From Deltaproteobacteria bacterium (lineage in GTDB: Bacteria; Desulfobacterota; Desulfobaccia; Desulfobaccales; 0-14-0-80-60-11): 58,263 bases of DNA. The stretch is taken from the NCBI GenBank assembly GCA_021813445.1, contig JAKAKP010000116.1:1-58263 (forward strand), in the 5' to 3' direction. Shown here in pieces: positions 1 to 9,012 of this stretch. A program made the translations under genes and the position numbers. Under the pieces are notes generated by a model. The model searched no databases, was not told the DNA's origin, and worked only from the letters and a program-made list of their open reading frames with translations. Positions within the stretch are counted from its first letter, which is position 1, and every line of letters begins with the position of its first letter.

Positions 1-786
1 ATTTCCGCGGTGGAAGAGATCGATAGCGTGATCAAGTGTATCGAGATGGGGGCCGCGGATTACCTGAATAAGCCCTTTAATCCCACCTTGCTGAAGGCCC
101 GGGTCGACGCCTGCCTGGAAAAAAAACGCCTGCAGGACGAACAGCGGGCCCTGTTTCGCAGATTTGCCACCGACGAGGTGGCGGACGAGCTGCTCAACTC
201 GGGGTTTTCCCTGGGCGGCAGGCTGGTGGAGGCCACGGTCCTTTTCAGCGACATCCGCTCCTTCACCACCATCGCCGAATCCCAATCTCCGGAAGATACC
301 ATCGAATTGTTGAACTCTTACTTTTCCTTGATGATCGATGCCATCGCCAATGAAGGGGGCATCGTCAATCAACTCATCGGTGACGGTATAATGGCCATCT
401 TCGGGGCCCCTTTACCGCTGCCGGACCACCGCCAACACGCGGTGCGCGCCGCCCGGCAGATGATGGAACTCATCGGTTTGTTCAACCACGAGCAGGCCGC
501 CTTGAACCGGGTACAGATCAAGATCGGCATCGGCATCGCCTCCGGCACGGTCGTAGCCGGCTATGTGGGCACCCAACGCCGCGCCACCTATACCTGCGTG
601 GGTGATACGGTCAATCTTGCCGCCCGCCTAGAGGCGCAAACGAAGGTAATCGGGGACCCGATTTTGCTGGATGAGAATACCTATCTGGGCCTCGAGGGTG
701 ACATCCCCATTGTGCCCCAGGGTAAATTGAAGCTAAAGGGCAAGACCCAGGCGGTGAAAGTCTTTTCGGTGCCCCTGCAGGAATAG
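1..786 (+). CDS. Receiver-domain adenylate/guanylate cyclase, 5' end missing
   Basis: The frame is open from the first base, so the N-terminus lies outside the window. The first ~45 residues are the end of a response-regulator receiver domain (GAADYLNKPF, containing the conserved Lys). A short helix leads into a class III nucleotide cyclase domain that fills the rest. Cyclase signatures are visible: LFSDIRSFT with the first metal Asp, IGDGIMAIFG with the second, and VGDTVNLAARLE with the transition-state Asn and Arg. The family makes cAMP (less often cGMP), here presumably under phosphorelay control. It is convergent with the CheY-like gene at 983-1420. It is one of two class III cyclases in this window. 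Whether it prefers ATP or GTP cannot be told with confidence. Confidence 0.9.
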   Translation: MSAVEEIDSVIKCIEMGAADYLNKPFNPTLLKARVDACLEKKRLQDEQRALFRRFATDEVADELLNSGFSLGGRLVEATVLFSDIRSFTTIAESQSPEDTIELLNSYFSLMIDAIANEGGIVNQLIGDGIMAIFGAPLPLPDHRQHAVRAARQMMELIGLFNHEQAALNRVQIKIGIGIASGTVVAGYVGTQRRATYTCVGDTVNLAARLEAQTKVIGDPILLDENTYLGLEGDIPIVPQGKLKLKGKTQAVKVFSVPLQE

Positions 787-873
787 TGCGGAGCCGCATT
801 GCTTCCAGGGCTTTTATACCAATTTCATATTGCCCTGCAACAAACCCAGAATCAGCGGCGTTTATCTGCGTTT

Positions 874-900
874 ATCGGCGGTTGAATATTAGCCGCCGAT
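874..900. repeat. Hairpin between convergent genes
   Basis: Perfect 8-bp arms ATCGGCGG and CCGCCGAT are separated by 11 bp. The hairpin lies between the convergent cyclase and CheY-like genes, within a stretch of imperfect GCGTTTATC/GCCGAT repeats. It could act as a bidirectional transcription stop, but there is no clear T-run. Confidence 0.5.
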
Positions 901-982
901 GCACGCCGATACACGCCGGTCTTTAGGATTTGTTGCATGCAAAAGCGAACTTGATATTAATGGCCAGGGCGGGGTCAGGTGT

Positions 983-1420
983 TTAGGCGGGGAGAAAGGT
1001 GTTTAATACTCCCCAATATGCGCAGATGCGCCGGAGGGACTCAGAAAATTCATCGAAGTCAATAGATTTTTGAATATAACTATTGGCCCCCAACTCATAG
1101 GCCGCGGCAATATCGCGATCTTCCGCGGAGGAAGTAAATACTACCACCGGTATTAACTGAGTCCGGGGATGGGCGCGCAAGTGGCGCAGCACTTCCAGAC
1201 CATTAATCTTGGGCAGATTCAGGTCCAGCAGGATTAAGGAAGGCAGCTCTACTTTGTCCTGATTGTCTTCATCTTGGTTGCGGAAGAGATTATGTAATGC
1301 CTCTTGCCCGTCATGCGCTACCATTACTTCACGAAAAATTCCCTGCTGTTCCAAAAGCCGTTTTGATAATAATTCTTCATCGGGATTGTCTTCCACTAAG
1401 AGGATATATTTCTGCTTCAT
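983..1420 (-). CDS. CheY/Rcp1-like single-domain response regulator
   Basis: A 145-residue protein made only of a receiver domain. The acidic pocket is ED at residues 10-11. The phospho-acceptor is Asp66 in LILLDLNLP. The conserved Thr/Ser lies in VVFTSS and the Lys in YIQKS. An insertion of acidic and Gln residues (about 49-58) before the phospho-Asp strand is typical of the Rcp1 branch that partners bacteriophytochrome or other hybrid kinases. There is no output domain, so it probably acts by protein-protein contact or as a phosphate shuttle. No cognate kinase is adjacent; the receiver-cyclase at the window start is the only signalling neighbour. The ribosome-binding site before the ATG is weak. 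Confidence 0.92.
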   Translation of the reverse strand: MKQKYILLVEDNPDEELLSKRLLEQQGIFREVMVAHDGQEALHNLFRNQDEDNQDKVELPSLILLDLNLPKINGLEVLRHLRAHPRTQLIPVVVFTSSAEDRDIAAAYELGANSYIQKSIDFDEFSESLRRICAYWGVLNTFLPA

Positions 1421-1785
1421 TGTTTCATTCTTAAAATAATGGATAAGTTATAGTTATAGTTATACTATAAATAGTATACTAACTTTAGAGAATACAGATA
1501 AAAGCCTCTAATGTAAAGGGAAAAGTGGTGTTCAAACTTTTTTCCAAGGGGGAGGATCCACCCGAATAAAGGCCTCTTTCCCTCTGGGAGACATATTGGC
1601 TCAATTGAGCAAAGAAGAATGTGCCCAAATGACCCAATAGATTGATATCATTAATAATTATAAAATAGCTAGATAAAGACCAAAGGAGCATATGTGCATT
1701 ATATTAATAATGCCCGGGCGAATCCGCATTAAACTTTACATGTAAAAGGGAAGGCAACTCTTTGGTAAAGTCTTAGGTTGAATAA
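1421..1785. other. AT-rich intergenic region, no convincing gene
   Basis: This 365-bp AT-rich gap separates two minus-strand genes. It contains reiterated TTATAG units near 1449-1460 and an AT-rich palindrome at 1461-1478. A 68-codon minus-strand frame exists (1485-1691), but it lacks a recognisable domain and a clear ribosome-binding site, so I do not call it. Confidence 0.6.
1461..1478 (-). promoter_or_regulatory. AT-rich palindrome upstream of CheY-like gene
   Basis: TATACTAT and ATAGTATA arms flank AA, about 40 bp upstream of the response-regulator start codon. The position and symmetry suit an operator or promoter element. The binding protein is unknown. Confidence 0.4.
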
Positions 1786-2403
1786 TCAGATATTTATTTT
1801 TACAGACTGCCGGCTTTGTTCGGCCAGGGAGAGGAATTCTTTCAGCATCTCCAGGGTCAGGAGACATTGCCCTTTGACCTGAGCATGCCTCTTTTTCAGC
1901 AAGCGGAAGAAGTCTTCCATCTCCTCCCGGACTTGATTGACCTCGTAGAGATTGAGGTTGGCGCCCAGGCGCACGTCCCGATGCTTCTGGGCGACCTGAT
2001 TGTAGTTTTGGAGTTCGTCCAGCAAGGCCTTCAGGTTGATATAGGTCTCGATAATTCTCTTGCCCGATTCTGGATCCAAAGTTCCCAATAACTGGGCGGA
2101 GTTGTCATAGACGCTGAAATAATTATGGGTGGCGGCAAAGATCACGGCAACGGGTATGTCCTCGCCTTTTTGGGCCTTCTCCAGGGCCGCGCCCACCATG
2201 GCCATATACCTTTCCCAAATTGCTGTCAACTCGGCGTTAAGGGCCAGGAAGAGATTGATCAACTGGTTGCTTTTTAACTCCAGGTCCCGCTTTTTTTCAT
2301 AGCGGTAATGGCCATAGGATACGGCTTTACTGCCGATGATGGCGCCGATGAACCCGGCCACCAGGGCGATGATGAGACCAAGAACCAGGCCCTCCATTCT
2401 CAC
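1786..2403 (-). CDS. Membrane-anchored coiled-coil protein of unknown function
   Basis: A 205-residue protein. A single N-terminal hydrophobic segment (about residues 5-25, GLVLGLIIALVAGFIGAIIG) is followed by a basic patch (YRYEKKRD) and then long amphipathic helices rich in Leu, Glu and Gln. The likely topology is one membrane anchor with a cytoplasmic helical domain. I recognise no family. It lies upstream of the CheY-like gene on the same strand but separated by 365 bp, so co-transcription is doubtful. The CoA-binding gene starts 45 bp upstream on the same strand and could share its promoter. Confidence 0.7.
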   Translation of the reverse strand: MRMEGLVLGLIIALVAGFIGAIIGSKAVSYGHYRYEKKRDLELKSNQLINLFLALNAELTAIWERYMAMVGAALEKAQKGEDIPVAVIFAATHNYFSVYDNSAQLLGTLDPESGKRIIETYINLKALLDELQNYNQVAQKHRDVRLGANLNLYEVNQVREEMEDFFRLLKKRHAQVKGQCLLTLEMLKEFLSLAEQSRQSVKINI

Positions 2404-2448
2404 CTCACTTAGATCCGGCTCGGATTTTCTTCCACCCTTTAGAGATTC

Positions 2449-2868
2449 TCAGCCCCTGAACATCCTGGCATGCTCCACTTTCAAACAGCGGTCCATAACC
2501 ACCTGCAACCCGGCCTCCCTGGCCTTTTGGGCCGACTCCGGCTCCACCAGTTCCAATTGCATCCACACTGCCTTGGCCCCTATCTGGATGGCCTCCTCCA
2601 CGATGGCCGGGATGGCTGCCACTTTGCGGAAGATATCCACCACTTCCACGGGGAAAGGGATCTCTTTCAGGCTGGAGTAGCACTTTTCCCCCAGGATTTC
2701 CTGACAGCCGGGATTGACGGGGATGATGCGGTAGCCATGCGCCTGCAGATACTCTGCCACCTGATAGCTGGGCCGGGCGGGGTCGGAGGAGAGCCCCACC
2801 ACCGCCACTACCCGATAGTTTTTGATGATGTCGGCAATTACTTGCGTCTCAACTGCGTCGTTGCTCAT
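2449..2868 (-). CDS. CoA-binding domain protein (YccU-like)
   Basis: A 139-residue single-domain protein of the CoA_binding family, which adopts the Rossmann fold of the succinyl-CoA synthetase alpha N-terminus. Visible signatures are VAVVGLSSDPARPSY near residue 22, RIIPVNPG near 47, VDIFRK near 77, AVWMQLEL near 98 and VMDRCLKVEH near the C-terminus. All match the YccU type, in which the last Cys-containing motif is conserved. The family is small, soluble and cytoplasmic; its physiological ligand role is poorly defined. The start is the ATG after a good purine-rich stretch (AGGGGAA). Confidence 0.9.
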   Translation of the reverse strand: MSNDAVETQVIADIIKNYRVVAVVGLSSDPARPSYQVAEYLQAHGYRIIPVNPGCQEILGEKCYSSLKEIPFPVEVVDIFRKVAAIPAIVEEAIQIGAKAVWMQLELVEPESAQKAREAGLQVVMDRCLKVEHARMFRG

Positions 2869-2889
2869 CCATTTCCCCTGGGATAATGA

Positions 2890-2984
2890 AGGGGAAAAAG
2901 GCGAAAAGGGGAAACGGGGAAATACTCATCGTTATCTTGCTTCTTTTCCCTTTTACCCTCTTACCCTTTTCCCGTTTTCGCCCT
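2890..2984. repeat. G/A-rich inverted repeat region
   Basis: A G/A-rich block around GGCGAAAAGGGG is mirrored downstream by a C/T-rich block ending in CCCGTTTTCGCCC. Together they give an imperfect long foldback between two minus-strand genes. It is probably a dispersed non-coding repeat. Confidence 0.45.
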
Positions 2985-3042
2985 CGGTTGACTTACTTAA
3001 ACTAATTCTAAAAAAACTATCACCATCTCATTGAGAGGTTGT

Positions 3043-3840
3043 TTAAAAAGTCATGGTGGTGGCCCCGAGGCCCGGGCCCAGTCGCGGCTGGATGAGCTCG
3101 CTGTCCTTGATTTTCAGGGCCATCCGCACGTATTCGTAGCCGAACTTCAGGAGTTCCTCATCATCGTTCCAGATCTTTTCCCGGACGTCTTCATCTATCT
3201 CGAAGATCTGCAAAAACCGGCTTTTGAAGACAAAATTCCGGAACTGGTCCAGGTCGTACATCACCATGGCAAAGAGCTTGTTGCCCCGCGCATCCGCGAC
3301 CGGCCCGCCGTCCTGACCCCGGCGGAGCATCATGGTCTTCCAGGGCAGGTTCATCTCGTCATAGAGGTCCACGCCCTGGTCGGCCCGCCAGGAGGCCACG
3401 TTCCATTCCGCGTCTTCCTCATAGCCCTTGCAGTGCTCTTCCCGGACGAAGAAATAGAATTCATCCACCCCTTCCTCGGTGATCAGCGTGCCCTGGCCGA
3501 TGGGGTAATAGCGGCAACTGGCGGGGCGGTCCGTGTAGACCTCGCAGCCGGTGGCCGGCCGGACAAAGGGGCACTTGCCCTCAAAGCGCGGCATGTCCAT
3601 AATCACCATGGGCAGGCCCGATTTGTCGTGCTCTTCCATGCGGGTGTATTTGGCGAGAAACTCCCCGGAGTGGATACGCAACCGGTTTTTTAACCGCAAA
3701 ATATCATAGGGGGTAAGAATAATGGTGGTCTTGCCGCAGCACTCGGTAAAGCACGAGATTCCCGGATAGCACTTAAACTTGAACCGGCTGTCCTTGGTAA
3801 GCTGGATGGGCTCCACCACTTTCATGTTCAGATCGACCAT
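3043..3840 (-). CDS. YkgJ-family cysteine-cluster protein next to qmo
   Basis: A 265-residue YkgJ/FliB-type zinc or iron-chelating cysteine-cluster protein. The signature cysteines are visible: C-x3-C-x3-CC near the N-terminus (CYPGISCFTECCG), then KCPFV, GCEVYTDRPASCRYYP, and a later EEHCKGY. The start chosen is the ATG at 3840, because AAGGAG lies 8 bp before it; the frame stays open further upstream but without family sequence. It sits downstream of qmoC on the same strand, past a strong terminator, so it is a separate unit. Family members bind metal through the Cys cluster. The function here is unknown; proximity to the sulfate-reduction genes hints at a metal or Fe-S-related role, which is inference. 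Confidence 0.85.
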   Translation of the reverse strand: MVDLNMKVVEPIQLTKDSRFKFKCYPGISCFTECCGKTTIILTPYDILRLKNRLRIHSGEFLAKYTRMEEHDKSGLPMVIMDMPRFEGKCPFVRPATGCEVYTDRPASCRYYPIGQGTLITEEGVDEFYFFVREEHCKGYEEDAEWNVASWRADQGVDLYDEMNLPWKTMMLRRGQDGGPVADARGNKLFAMVMYDLDQFRNFVFKSRFLQIFEIDEDVREKIWNDDEELLKFGYEYVRMALKIKDSELIQPRLGPGLGATTMTF

Positions 3841-4287
3841 TGCTGCTGCTCCTTCATACTTTTTTGACTGAATAATTATTTTATCAGAATTATCGCGAGT
3901 TTCGCCTAAATAAATTATGGGGGAGTGACCCAAGCTCTCAGCACATACCTTTCTTCCCTCCCTGCCCCAGGGATATAAAAAATTAACCGCAGGCAAAGCC
4001 GCTTCAACTAAAGACTTAGGCAGGTGCAGGGACCATGGAAAAGGGGGCAATATGCTTACCGTTATCCCGTGCAAGGGAATAGGCCGATAGTCCTTTCCTT
4101 ACTTCTCGGATTTCTCTCTTTTTTGATTAATCTGCCCGTGAAATAAAGGACATGCCAACCCGTCATTAAACCACATGGACGGACACTTGGATACGCCCCT
4201 GGAGAAAATCGAGGTTAGATTGCATCCTTGTATCACTATACCCCACAAATTATAAGAAACTATTTTTGTGGGGTATCGGTCTGCCGA
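3841..4287. other. Intergenic region with a long inverted repeat
   Basis: There is no convincing gene here. At 4238-4275 a 12-bp inverted repeat (ATACCCCACAAA and its complement) is separated by 14 bp. It could be a second transcription stop behind the qmoC terminator or an operator for the cysteine-cluster gene. Confidence 0.55.
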
Positions 4288-4319
4288 TAAAAAAACCGGC
4301 CCCTAAAAGGGGCCGGTTT
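4288..4319 (-). terminator. Rho-independent terminator of qmoABC
   Basis: Read on the minus strand, AAACCGGCCCC-TTTT-AGGGGCCGGTTT runs straight into T residues. It is a textbook strong hairpin with a T-run, 24 bp past the qmoC stop codon. Confidence 0.9.
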
Positions 4320-4342
4320 GATTATTTTTCTGCCTTAAGTCT

Positions 4343-5458
4343 TTAGAATCCCCTACCTGACATCCGGGCGTAGAGCATGGCCGCGGTGCGGTACACCATG
4401 TGGGCCATCTTGGTATAGGGCGCATAGAAGAACAGGCAGAACACGGAAGTCAGGTGCAGGAAGTACGTGGGGTAAGCCAGGATCCTGATGCCCACCAGGC
4501 GGAAGACCCAGGAGAGCAGGCCGGTGGCGCCAACGGCAAAGATCACGTAAACGAAGAACCAATCATAGTAGCCGCCCAGGCCGGCCTTCTCGGCGTTGGC
4601 CTGGCGGGATTTGATGATGTTATAGATCCCGTAAAGCAAGGCCGCAGTCCCCACCATGGCCATCAATTTGACGGGCCTATAGAAGGCGAATGGGGACTCA
4701 TCATGCAGAAACCATTCACCCAAGAAACTGTAACCGGTAACCAGGGCCAGGAAGATAAACCCGAACAGCACGAACAGATGGTTGGTGGACCGGGGATAGG
4801 TGGTTTCGCACAGACGGAAGCGGTTGTGCATTACGATATCTTTTAAAGTGGCGATGAGGTTGCCCACCAGGTTGCCTTCCACCTTGACCTTCCAAGGGCT
4901 GGCTTCATTGATGTCTTTCCAATAGGCCAGCACGCCCTTGGCCAGTACGGCCGCGGCAAAGAAAAACGCCGGGACGAAGATGGCGTCCACCAGCAAAGTG
5001 GGAAAGAACTTGGCGTAGACAATGGTTCCCTCGGGCAGGGCCAGATGGCCGGTGACTTTCAAGGCCGCCAACAGCAGCAGCACCGGAAAGGCAATGAGGG
5101 CCAGGAGAAACTTGGGGTCCCCCACCATCTTGGCCAGTTGCGGCGGGGTGGCATACTCCTGGATACACATCTTCCTGAGGGCGTTCATCACTTCCCCGGG
5201 TTTGGCTCCCCGGGGGCAATAGACCGTGCAATCGCTGCATTGATGGCACAGCCAGATATCCGGATCTTTCAGGACGCTTTTCTGGCCCCATTGGGCTTGC
5301 AGCATCTCTTTCCGGGGGAAAGGCTTGGCATCCGGAGTGGGATTGCAGACCACCGAACAGGTGTCGCACTGATAACATTTCTTTACAGTGTCCCCTCCGG
5401 AGGCAATCACCTGATTGACGAATTGCAGGTCTGGTTTAATAACAGTTTCGCCTGCCAT
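4343..5458 (-). CDS. qmoC: QmoC, quinone-interacting membrane-bound oxidoreductase subunit C
   Basis: A 371-residue membrane subunit of the Qmo complex, which passes electrons from menaquinol towards APS reductase. The N-terminal ~100 residues are an HdrC-like domain with two [4Fe-4S] motifs (CYQCDTCSVVCNP and CHQCSDCTVYCP). The rest is a NarI/HdrE-like heme-b domain with about five to six membrane helices (around residues 120-140, 155-175, 225-245, 265-285, 300-320 and 330-350). An AGGAGGT ribosome-binding site lies 7 bp before the ATG. It is 12 bp downstream of qmoB and is the last gene of qmoABC, followed by a strong terminator. Length and domain order match known QmoC. Confidence 0.97.
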   Translation of the reverse strand: MAGETVIKPDLQFVNQVIASGGDTVKKCYQCDTCSVVCNPTPDAKPFPRKEMLQAQWGQKSVLKDPDIWLCHQCSDCTVYCPRGAKPGEVMNALRKMCIQEYATPPQLAKMVGDPKFLLALIAFPVLLLLAALKVTGHLALPEGTIVYAKFFPTLLVDAIFVPAFFFAAAVLAKGVLAYWKDINEASPWKVKVEGNLVGNLIATLKDIVMHNRFRLCETTYPRSTNHLFVLFGFIFLALVTGYSFLGEWFLHDESPFAFYRPVKLMAMVGTAALLYGIYNIIKSRQANAEKAGLGGYYDWFFVYVIFAVGATGLLSWVFRLVGIRILAYPTYFLHLTSVFCLFFYAPYTKMAHMVYRTAAMLYARMSGRGF

Positions 5459-5470
5459 GGATCATACCTC

Positions 5471-7648
5471 CTAAAATTCCTTGAAGGGGTTGGGGCCGAT
5501 CTCCATCACCCGTTTGACGAAGTCGCTGATGAGGTCGGGCAGTTTATCGAAGTCGGAATGCTGGATTTGGAATTGCACCACCCGGTCGGATTCCAGTCCC
5601 AGCTTGTCCAGGGTCTCGGACAACTTGCTCAGGCGGTAGTTGCAAAGCTCGCTGCCTTTGGCAAAGTGGCACTGGTAATCGTCGCCGTATTTGCAGCCCA
5701 GGAGGATCATGCCGTCAATACCACGGGACAGGGCGTCGGAGACCCAGACCATGTTGAAGGAACCCATGCAGCGCAGGGGCACAAACCGGACCCGGGGGTC
5801 GATTTTCAACTTGTGCAGGGCCGCGGCGTCCAGGGCCGGCATGGCGTCGTTTTCGCAGATAAGGCCGACGATCCGGAAAGGTGCATTGGGATCGTCTTCG
5901 TCCTCGAGCTCCGGCACGTCGCAGGCCTTGAGCATGGAGCCGATGATGTCCACGCTGTAGTCCTTGAAGGAGACGATGCGCTCGGGGCAGGCCCCCATAC
6001 AGGTGGCGCAGCGGCGGCAGCGGTTGATCTTATAGAACGGCGTGCCTTTTTCGTCTTCCTCGATGGCGCCGAAGGGACATTCCTCGGTGCAACGCTTACA
6101 AGAGGTGCAGCGCTGCATGAAGGGATCGGGGAAGGTCTCGTCCCAGGCCCGGGGGTGTACGGCCATACCCGCGGCCACGTGCTCCACGGCCTGGATGGCC
6201 TTGCAGGCCGCACCGACGCCGTCGGCCATGGCCATGGGTACGGTCATGGCTTGGTGCACCGTGCCCGCGGCATAGATGGCGGTGCGCCGGGTTTCATAGG
6301 GGAAGCAGATGAAGTTGGAGTCGGCGAAGCCGTCGTAGGCCCTGCTCTCCGGATTGGTTTCCGGCAACCAGGGACCCTGGCGGTAGCCGAGATTGATCAC
6401 CGGCTCATCCATGGTCGCCGGCACCATGCCGGTGGCCAGGACCACCAGATCGGCCTCGAAGACCACGTTGTCGCCCAGAAGGGTGTCCTTGGCGGCAATC
6501 TGCAGCTTGCCGTCGCCAGCCACGGTAACCCCTTCGATCTCGGCCTTGGTCAGCATGACGCCGGGGTCCGACTGGGCTTCTTTATAGAAAAGCTCGGTCT
6601 GCCCCGGGGTGCGGATGTCCTTGTAGAGGATCATGGCCGTGGCGTTGGGGTTGGACTGGCGCACGTACAAAGCCTGCTTCAAGGAAGTCAGGCAGCAGAA
6701 GTCGGAGCAGTACGGCAGGTGCTCCGGGTCCCGGGAGCCGGCGCATTGGATGAAGGCCACGGATTCGGCCACTTTGCCGTCGGAGGGCCGCACGATCTTG
6801 CCCTTCTTGGCCAGCTCTTCCATCTCCACGTTGGTGATGACGTCTTTGGAGGCGCCGTAGCCCAGCTTGGTGAGCTTGGTGGCGTCATAGGGCCGGGAGC
6901 CGGCGGCCACGACCACCGCCCCCACCCGGAAGGTCTCTTCGTTGCCGTCCACGGTGATAGTGGTGTCCAGCAATCCCGGTTGGCCGTCGATCTTCTCGAT
7001 CTTGGCGCCGGTATAGACCTTGATCTTGGAATTGCCCTGGACCTCTTTGATCTTCTTTAAGACCGCGGGCTCCTGCAGGGTGGTATAGGGGTAGCTGGAA
7101 GGCGTCTGGCGGTACATCTTGGCCGCGTAGCCGCCCAACTCCGCTTCCTTTTCCACCAGGACCACGTCGTAGCCGTCATTGGCCGCTTCCAGAGCCGCGC
7201 TTAAGCCCGCGGCGCCGCCGCCGATGACCAGGATGGTCTTGTCGCATTCGGTTTGGTACGGCTCCGGCAGGTCGGACTTTTTCACCCGGGCGCAGTACAT
7301 GCGCAGGTAGTCTTCCGCCAGGGCCTGGGTTTCTTCGGCTTTGGGCTCCTGGGTCCAGGCCACCAGTTCCCGGATGTTGCAGCGCTCCACCAGGACGTTG
7401 GGAAAATCCAATTCCTCGTACTTCACCCGGGGGGAGCAGGCGGCGATCACCAGGGCATTGATGCCCTCGCCTTCCGGCTTGATATCTTCCAGGACCATCG
7501 CCCGGCCTTCGGGGGAGCACATGATGTCGTGCTCTTTGATGAACTGGATCTTGCCCTCTTTCTTGATGACCTTTTGCAGGCTCTCAAAATCGATGGCGTC
7601 CCCGATGCCACAGCCCTTACACAAATAGACACCGTATTTTTTTTCCAT
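5471..7648 (-). CDS. qmoB: QmoB, HdrA/MvhD-like flavoprotein
   Basis: A 725-residue cytoplasmic subunit of Qmo. An N-terminal segment (CKGCGIGD) precedes an HdrA-like FAD domain with the dinucleotide motif VIGGGAAGLSAALEA near residue 140 and CAGSRDP near 300. Two [4Fe-4S] motifs follow around residues 515-560 (CTSCKRCTEECPFGAI and CRRCATCMGACPERI). The C-terminus is an MvhD-like domain (LRCMGSFN, LLGCKYGDDYQCHF). The HdrA-MvhD fusion is the hallmark of QmoB. Its ATG touches the qmoA stop codon, so the two are translationally coupled. Qmo is thought to bifurcate or confurcate electrons between menaquinol and AprBA; the exact partner is unsettled. Confidence 0.97.
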   Translation of the reverse strand: MEKKYGVYLCKGCGIGDAIDFESLQKVIKKEGKIQFIKEHDIMCSPEGRAMVLEDIKPEGEGINALVIAACSPRVKYEELDFPNVLVERCNIRELVAWTQEPKAEETQALAEDYLRMYCARVKKSDLPEPYQTECDKTILVIGGGAAGLSAALEAANDGYDVVLVEKEAELGGYAAKMYRQTPSSYPYTTLQEPAVLKKIKEVQGNSKIKVYTGAKIEKIDGQPGLLDTTITVDGNEETFRVGAVVVAAGSRPYDATKLTKLGYGASKDVITNVEMEELAKKGKIVRPSDGKVAESVAFIQCAGSRDPEHLPYCSDFCCLTSLKQALYVRQSNPNATAMILYKDIRTPGQTELFYKEAQSDPGVMLTKAEIEGVTVAGDGKLQIAAKDTLLGDNVVFEADLVVLATGMVPATMDEPVINLGYRQGPWLPETNPESRAYDGFADSNFICFPYETRRTAIYAAGTVHQAMTVPMAMADGVGAACKAIQAVEHVAAGMAVHPRAWDETFPDPFMQRCTSCKRCTEECPFGAIEEDEKGTPFYKINRCRRCATCMGACPERIVSFKDYSVDIIGSMLKACDVPELEDEDDPNAPFRIVGLICENDAMPALDAAALHKLKIDPRVRFVPLRCMGSFNMVWVSDALSRGIDGMILLGCKYGDDYQCHFAKGSELCNYRLSKLSETLDKLGLESDRVVQFQIQHSDFDKLPDLISDFVKRVMEIGPNPFKEF

Positions 7649-8911
7649 TTATGACCTCCCACCCACGCTGATGAGACTCTTGAGCGCGACCCCTGTGGCG
7701 TCTTCATTGGATTTCATTACATCCAAGGGGCCTTTTAAGGTGCCCACGGCGTGAATGCCAGCCGGCAAGAGTTCCTGGATGATGAAGCCGTCCGGGGTGT
7801 AGGACAGCGGCAGGGGGAAGGGATTGGCCTTGGTGGAAGGCACCATGCCGGCGGCCAGGACCACCATGTCGAAGGTCATGCGGACCTTGTCGCCGGTAGC
7901 CGTGTCTTCCGCCACGATGGTGACGTTGCCGGTTCCCGCCTCTTGCTCGACCTTGGCCACCTTACCCCGGATGAGATGGACGCCCTCGTCATCCCGCACC
8001 TTCCAGAAAAACTGCTCATAGCGCCCGGGGGAGCGGATGTCGATATAAAAGATATAGGCCTCGCTCTCGGGGTCCTTTTCCCGGAGATAGGTGGCCTGCT
8101 TCAGGGAAGCCATGCAGCAGATATAGGAACAATAGGGCAGATGATTTTCATCCCGGGAACCGGCGCACTGGACAAAAGCCACCTTTTTGGCGGGCGCCTG
8201 GTCCGAAGGCCGGAGGATCTGGCCGCCGGTGGGGCCGTTGGACGCAGCCAGCCGTTCCATCTGCATATTGGTGATGACATTGGCCACCTTGCCGAACCCC
8301 AAATTGTCTGCCTTGGCAATGTCATAGGGTTCCCAGCCGCTGGCCATGATGATGGAGCCGACCTTGAATTTCAAGGTTTCCGGCTTCATGTTCAGGTCGA
8401 TGGCCTCGTACTTACAGGCCTCCAGGCACTTTTTGCCGCAGTCGCCGGTGCAGGCTGAGGCATCGATGACGTACTTCTGGGGAAAGGCCATATCAAAGGG
8501 GATATAGGCCGCTTTGGTCTTGTCCAGACCGAAGTTGAAGTCATTGCTCCGGGACTCGGGGCAGGCCTGGGCGCAGGCATCGCAGGCCACGCAACGGTCG
8601 TTGACGAAGCGGGGGTTGACCTTCACGGTGACTTCGAAATCACCGGCTGAGCCGCTGATCTGGGTGACTTCCGCCATGGTGTAAAAACTGATGTTGGGAT
8701 TTTCTTTGATCCGGCGGAAGTTGATCTCCAGACCGCAGGTGGGCGGACAGAGTTTGGGGAAATACCGGTGGAGTTGCGCCACCCGGCCGCCCAGATTGGG
8801 GCCCTTTTCGGTAAGGACGACCTGGGCTCCGGCTTCCGCCGCTTCCAGGGCGGCGGTGAGGCCGCTTATGCCTCCCCCGATGACCAGAATTTTGCGATTT
8901 TCGGCGTTCAC
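7649..8911 (-). CDS. qmoA: QmoA, HdrA-like flavoprotein
   Basis: A 420-residue HdrA-type FAD subunit. The FAD motif is at the N-terminus (VIGGGISGLTAALEAAEAG). A ferredoxin-like insertion follows near residues 110-165, with CVACDACAQACPE and a second Cys group (CTGDCGKKCLEACKYEA). CAGSRDENHLPYCS lies near residue 257. It is first in qmoABC and partners QmoB in the cytoplasmic flavoprotein part of the complex. An AGGAGG-like site precedes the ATG. It is separated from aprA by 264 bp holding two terminators and a probable promoter, so qmo can be transcribed independently of sat-apr. Confidence 0.97.
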   Translation of the reverse strand: MNAENRKILVIGGGISGLTAALEAAEAGAQVVLTEKGPNLGGRVAQLHRYFPKLCPPTCGLEINFRRIKENPNISFYTMAEVTQISGSAGDFEVTVKVNPRFVNDRCVACDACAQACPESRSNDFNFGLDKTKAAYIPFDMAFPQKYVIDASACTGDCGKKCLEACKYEAIDLNMKPETLKFKVGSIIMASGWEPYDIAKADNLGFGKVANVITNMQMERLAASNGPTGGQILRPSDQAPAKKVAFVQCAGSRDENHLPYCSYICCMASLKQATYLREKDPESEAYIFYIDIRSPGRYEQFFWKVRDDEGVHLIRGKVAKVEQEAGTGNVTIVAEDTATGDKVRMTFDMVVLAAGMVPSTKANPFPLPLSYTPDGFIIQELLPAGIHAVGTLKGPLDVMKSNEDATGVALKSLISVGGRS

Positions 8912-9003
8912 ACCAGTCCTCCTTCAGGACGTTTCGCGAGCCAGAGCCGCTGGCCAAGACGAGTAAACCCGGCCCAGGCCTTACGGTCGCGCGCATTTGC
9001 TAC

Positions 9004-9009
9004 CCTATA
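9004..9009 (-). promoter_or_regulatory. Possible -10 element of qmoABC promoter
   Basis: TATAGG on the minus strand, about 93 bp before the qmoA start. A TTGCGC at 9025-9030 is a possible -35 with a short 15-bp spacing, and it overlaps the CRP-like site. Confidence 0.35.
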
Positions 9010-9012
9010 ACA

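Noticed and set aside
1485-1691. 68-codon minus-strand frame
   Set aside because: AT-rich, no domain, no ribosome-binding site; looks like non-coding sequence.
5045-7060. Long plus-strand frame opposite qmoB/qmoC
   Set aside because: A GC-rich antisense shadow of qmoB and qmoC, with low-complexity Gly/His/Val-rich translation.
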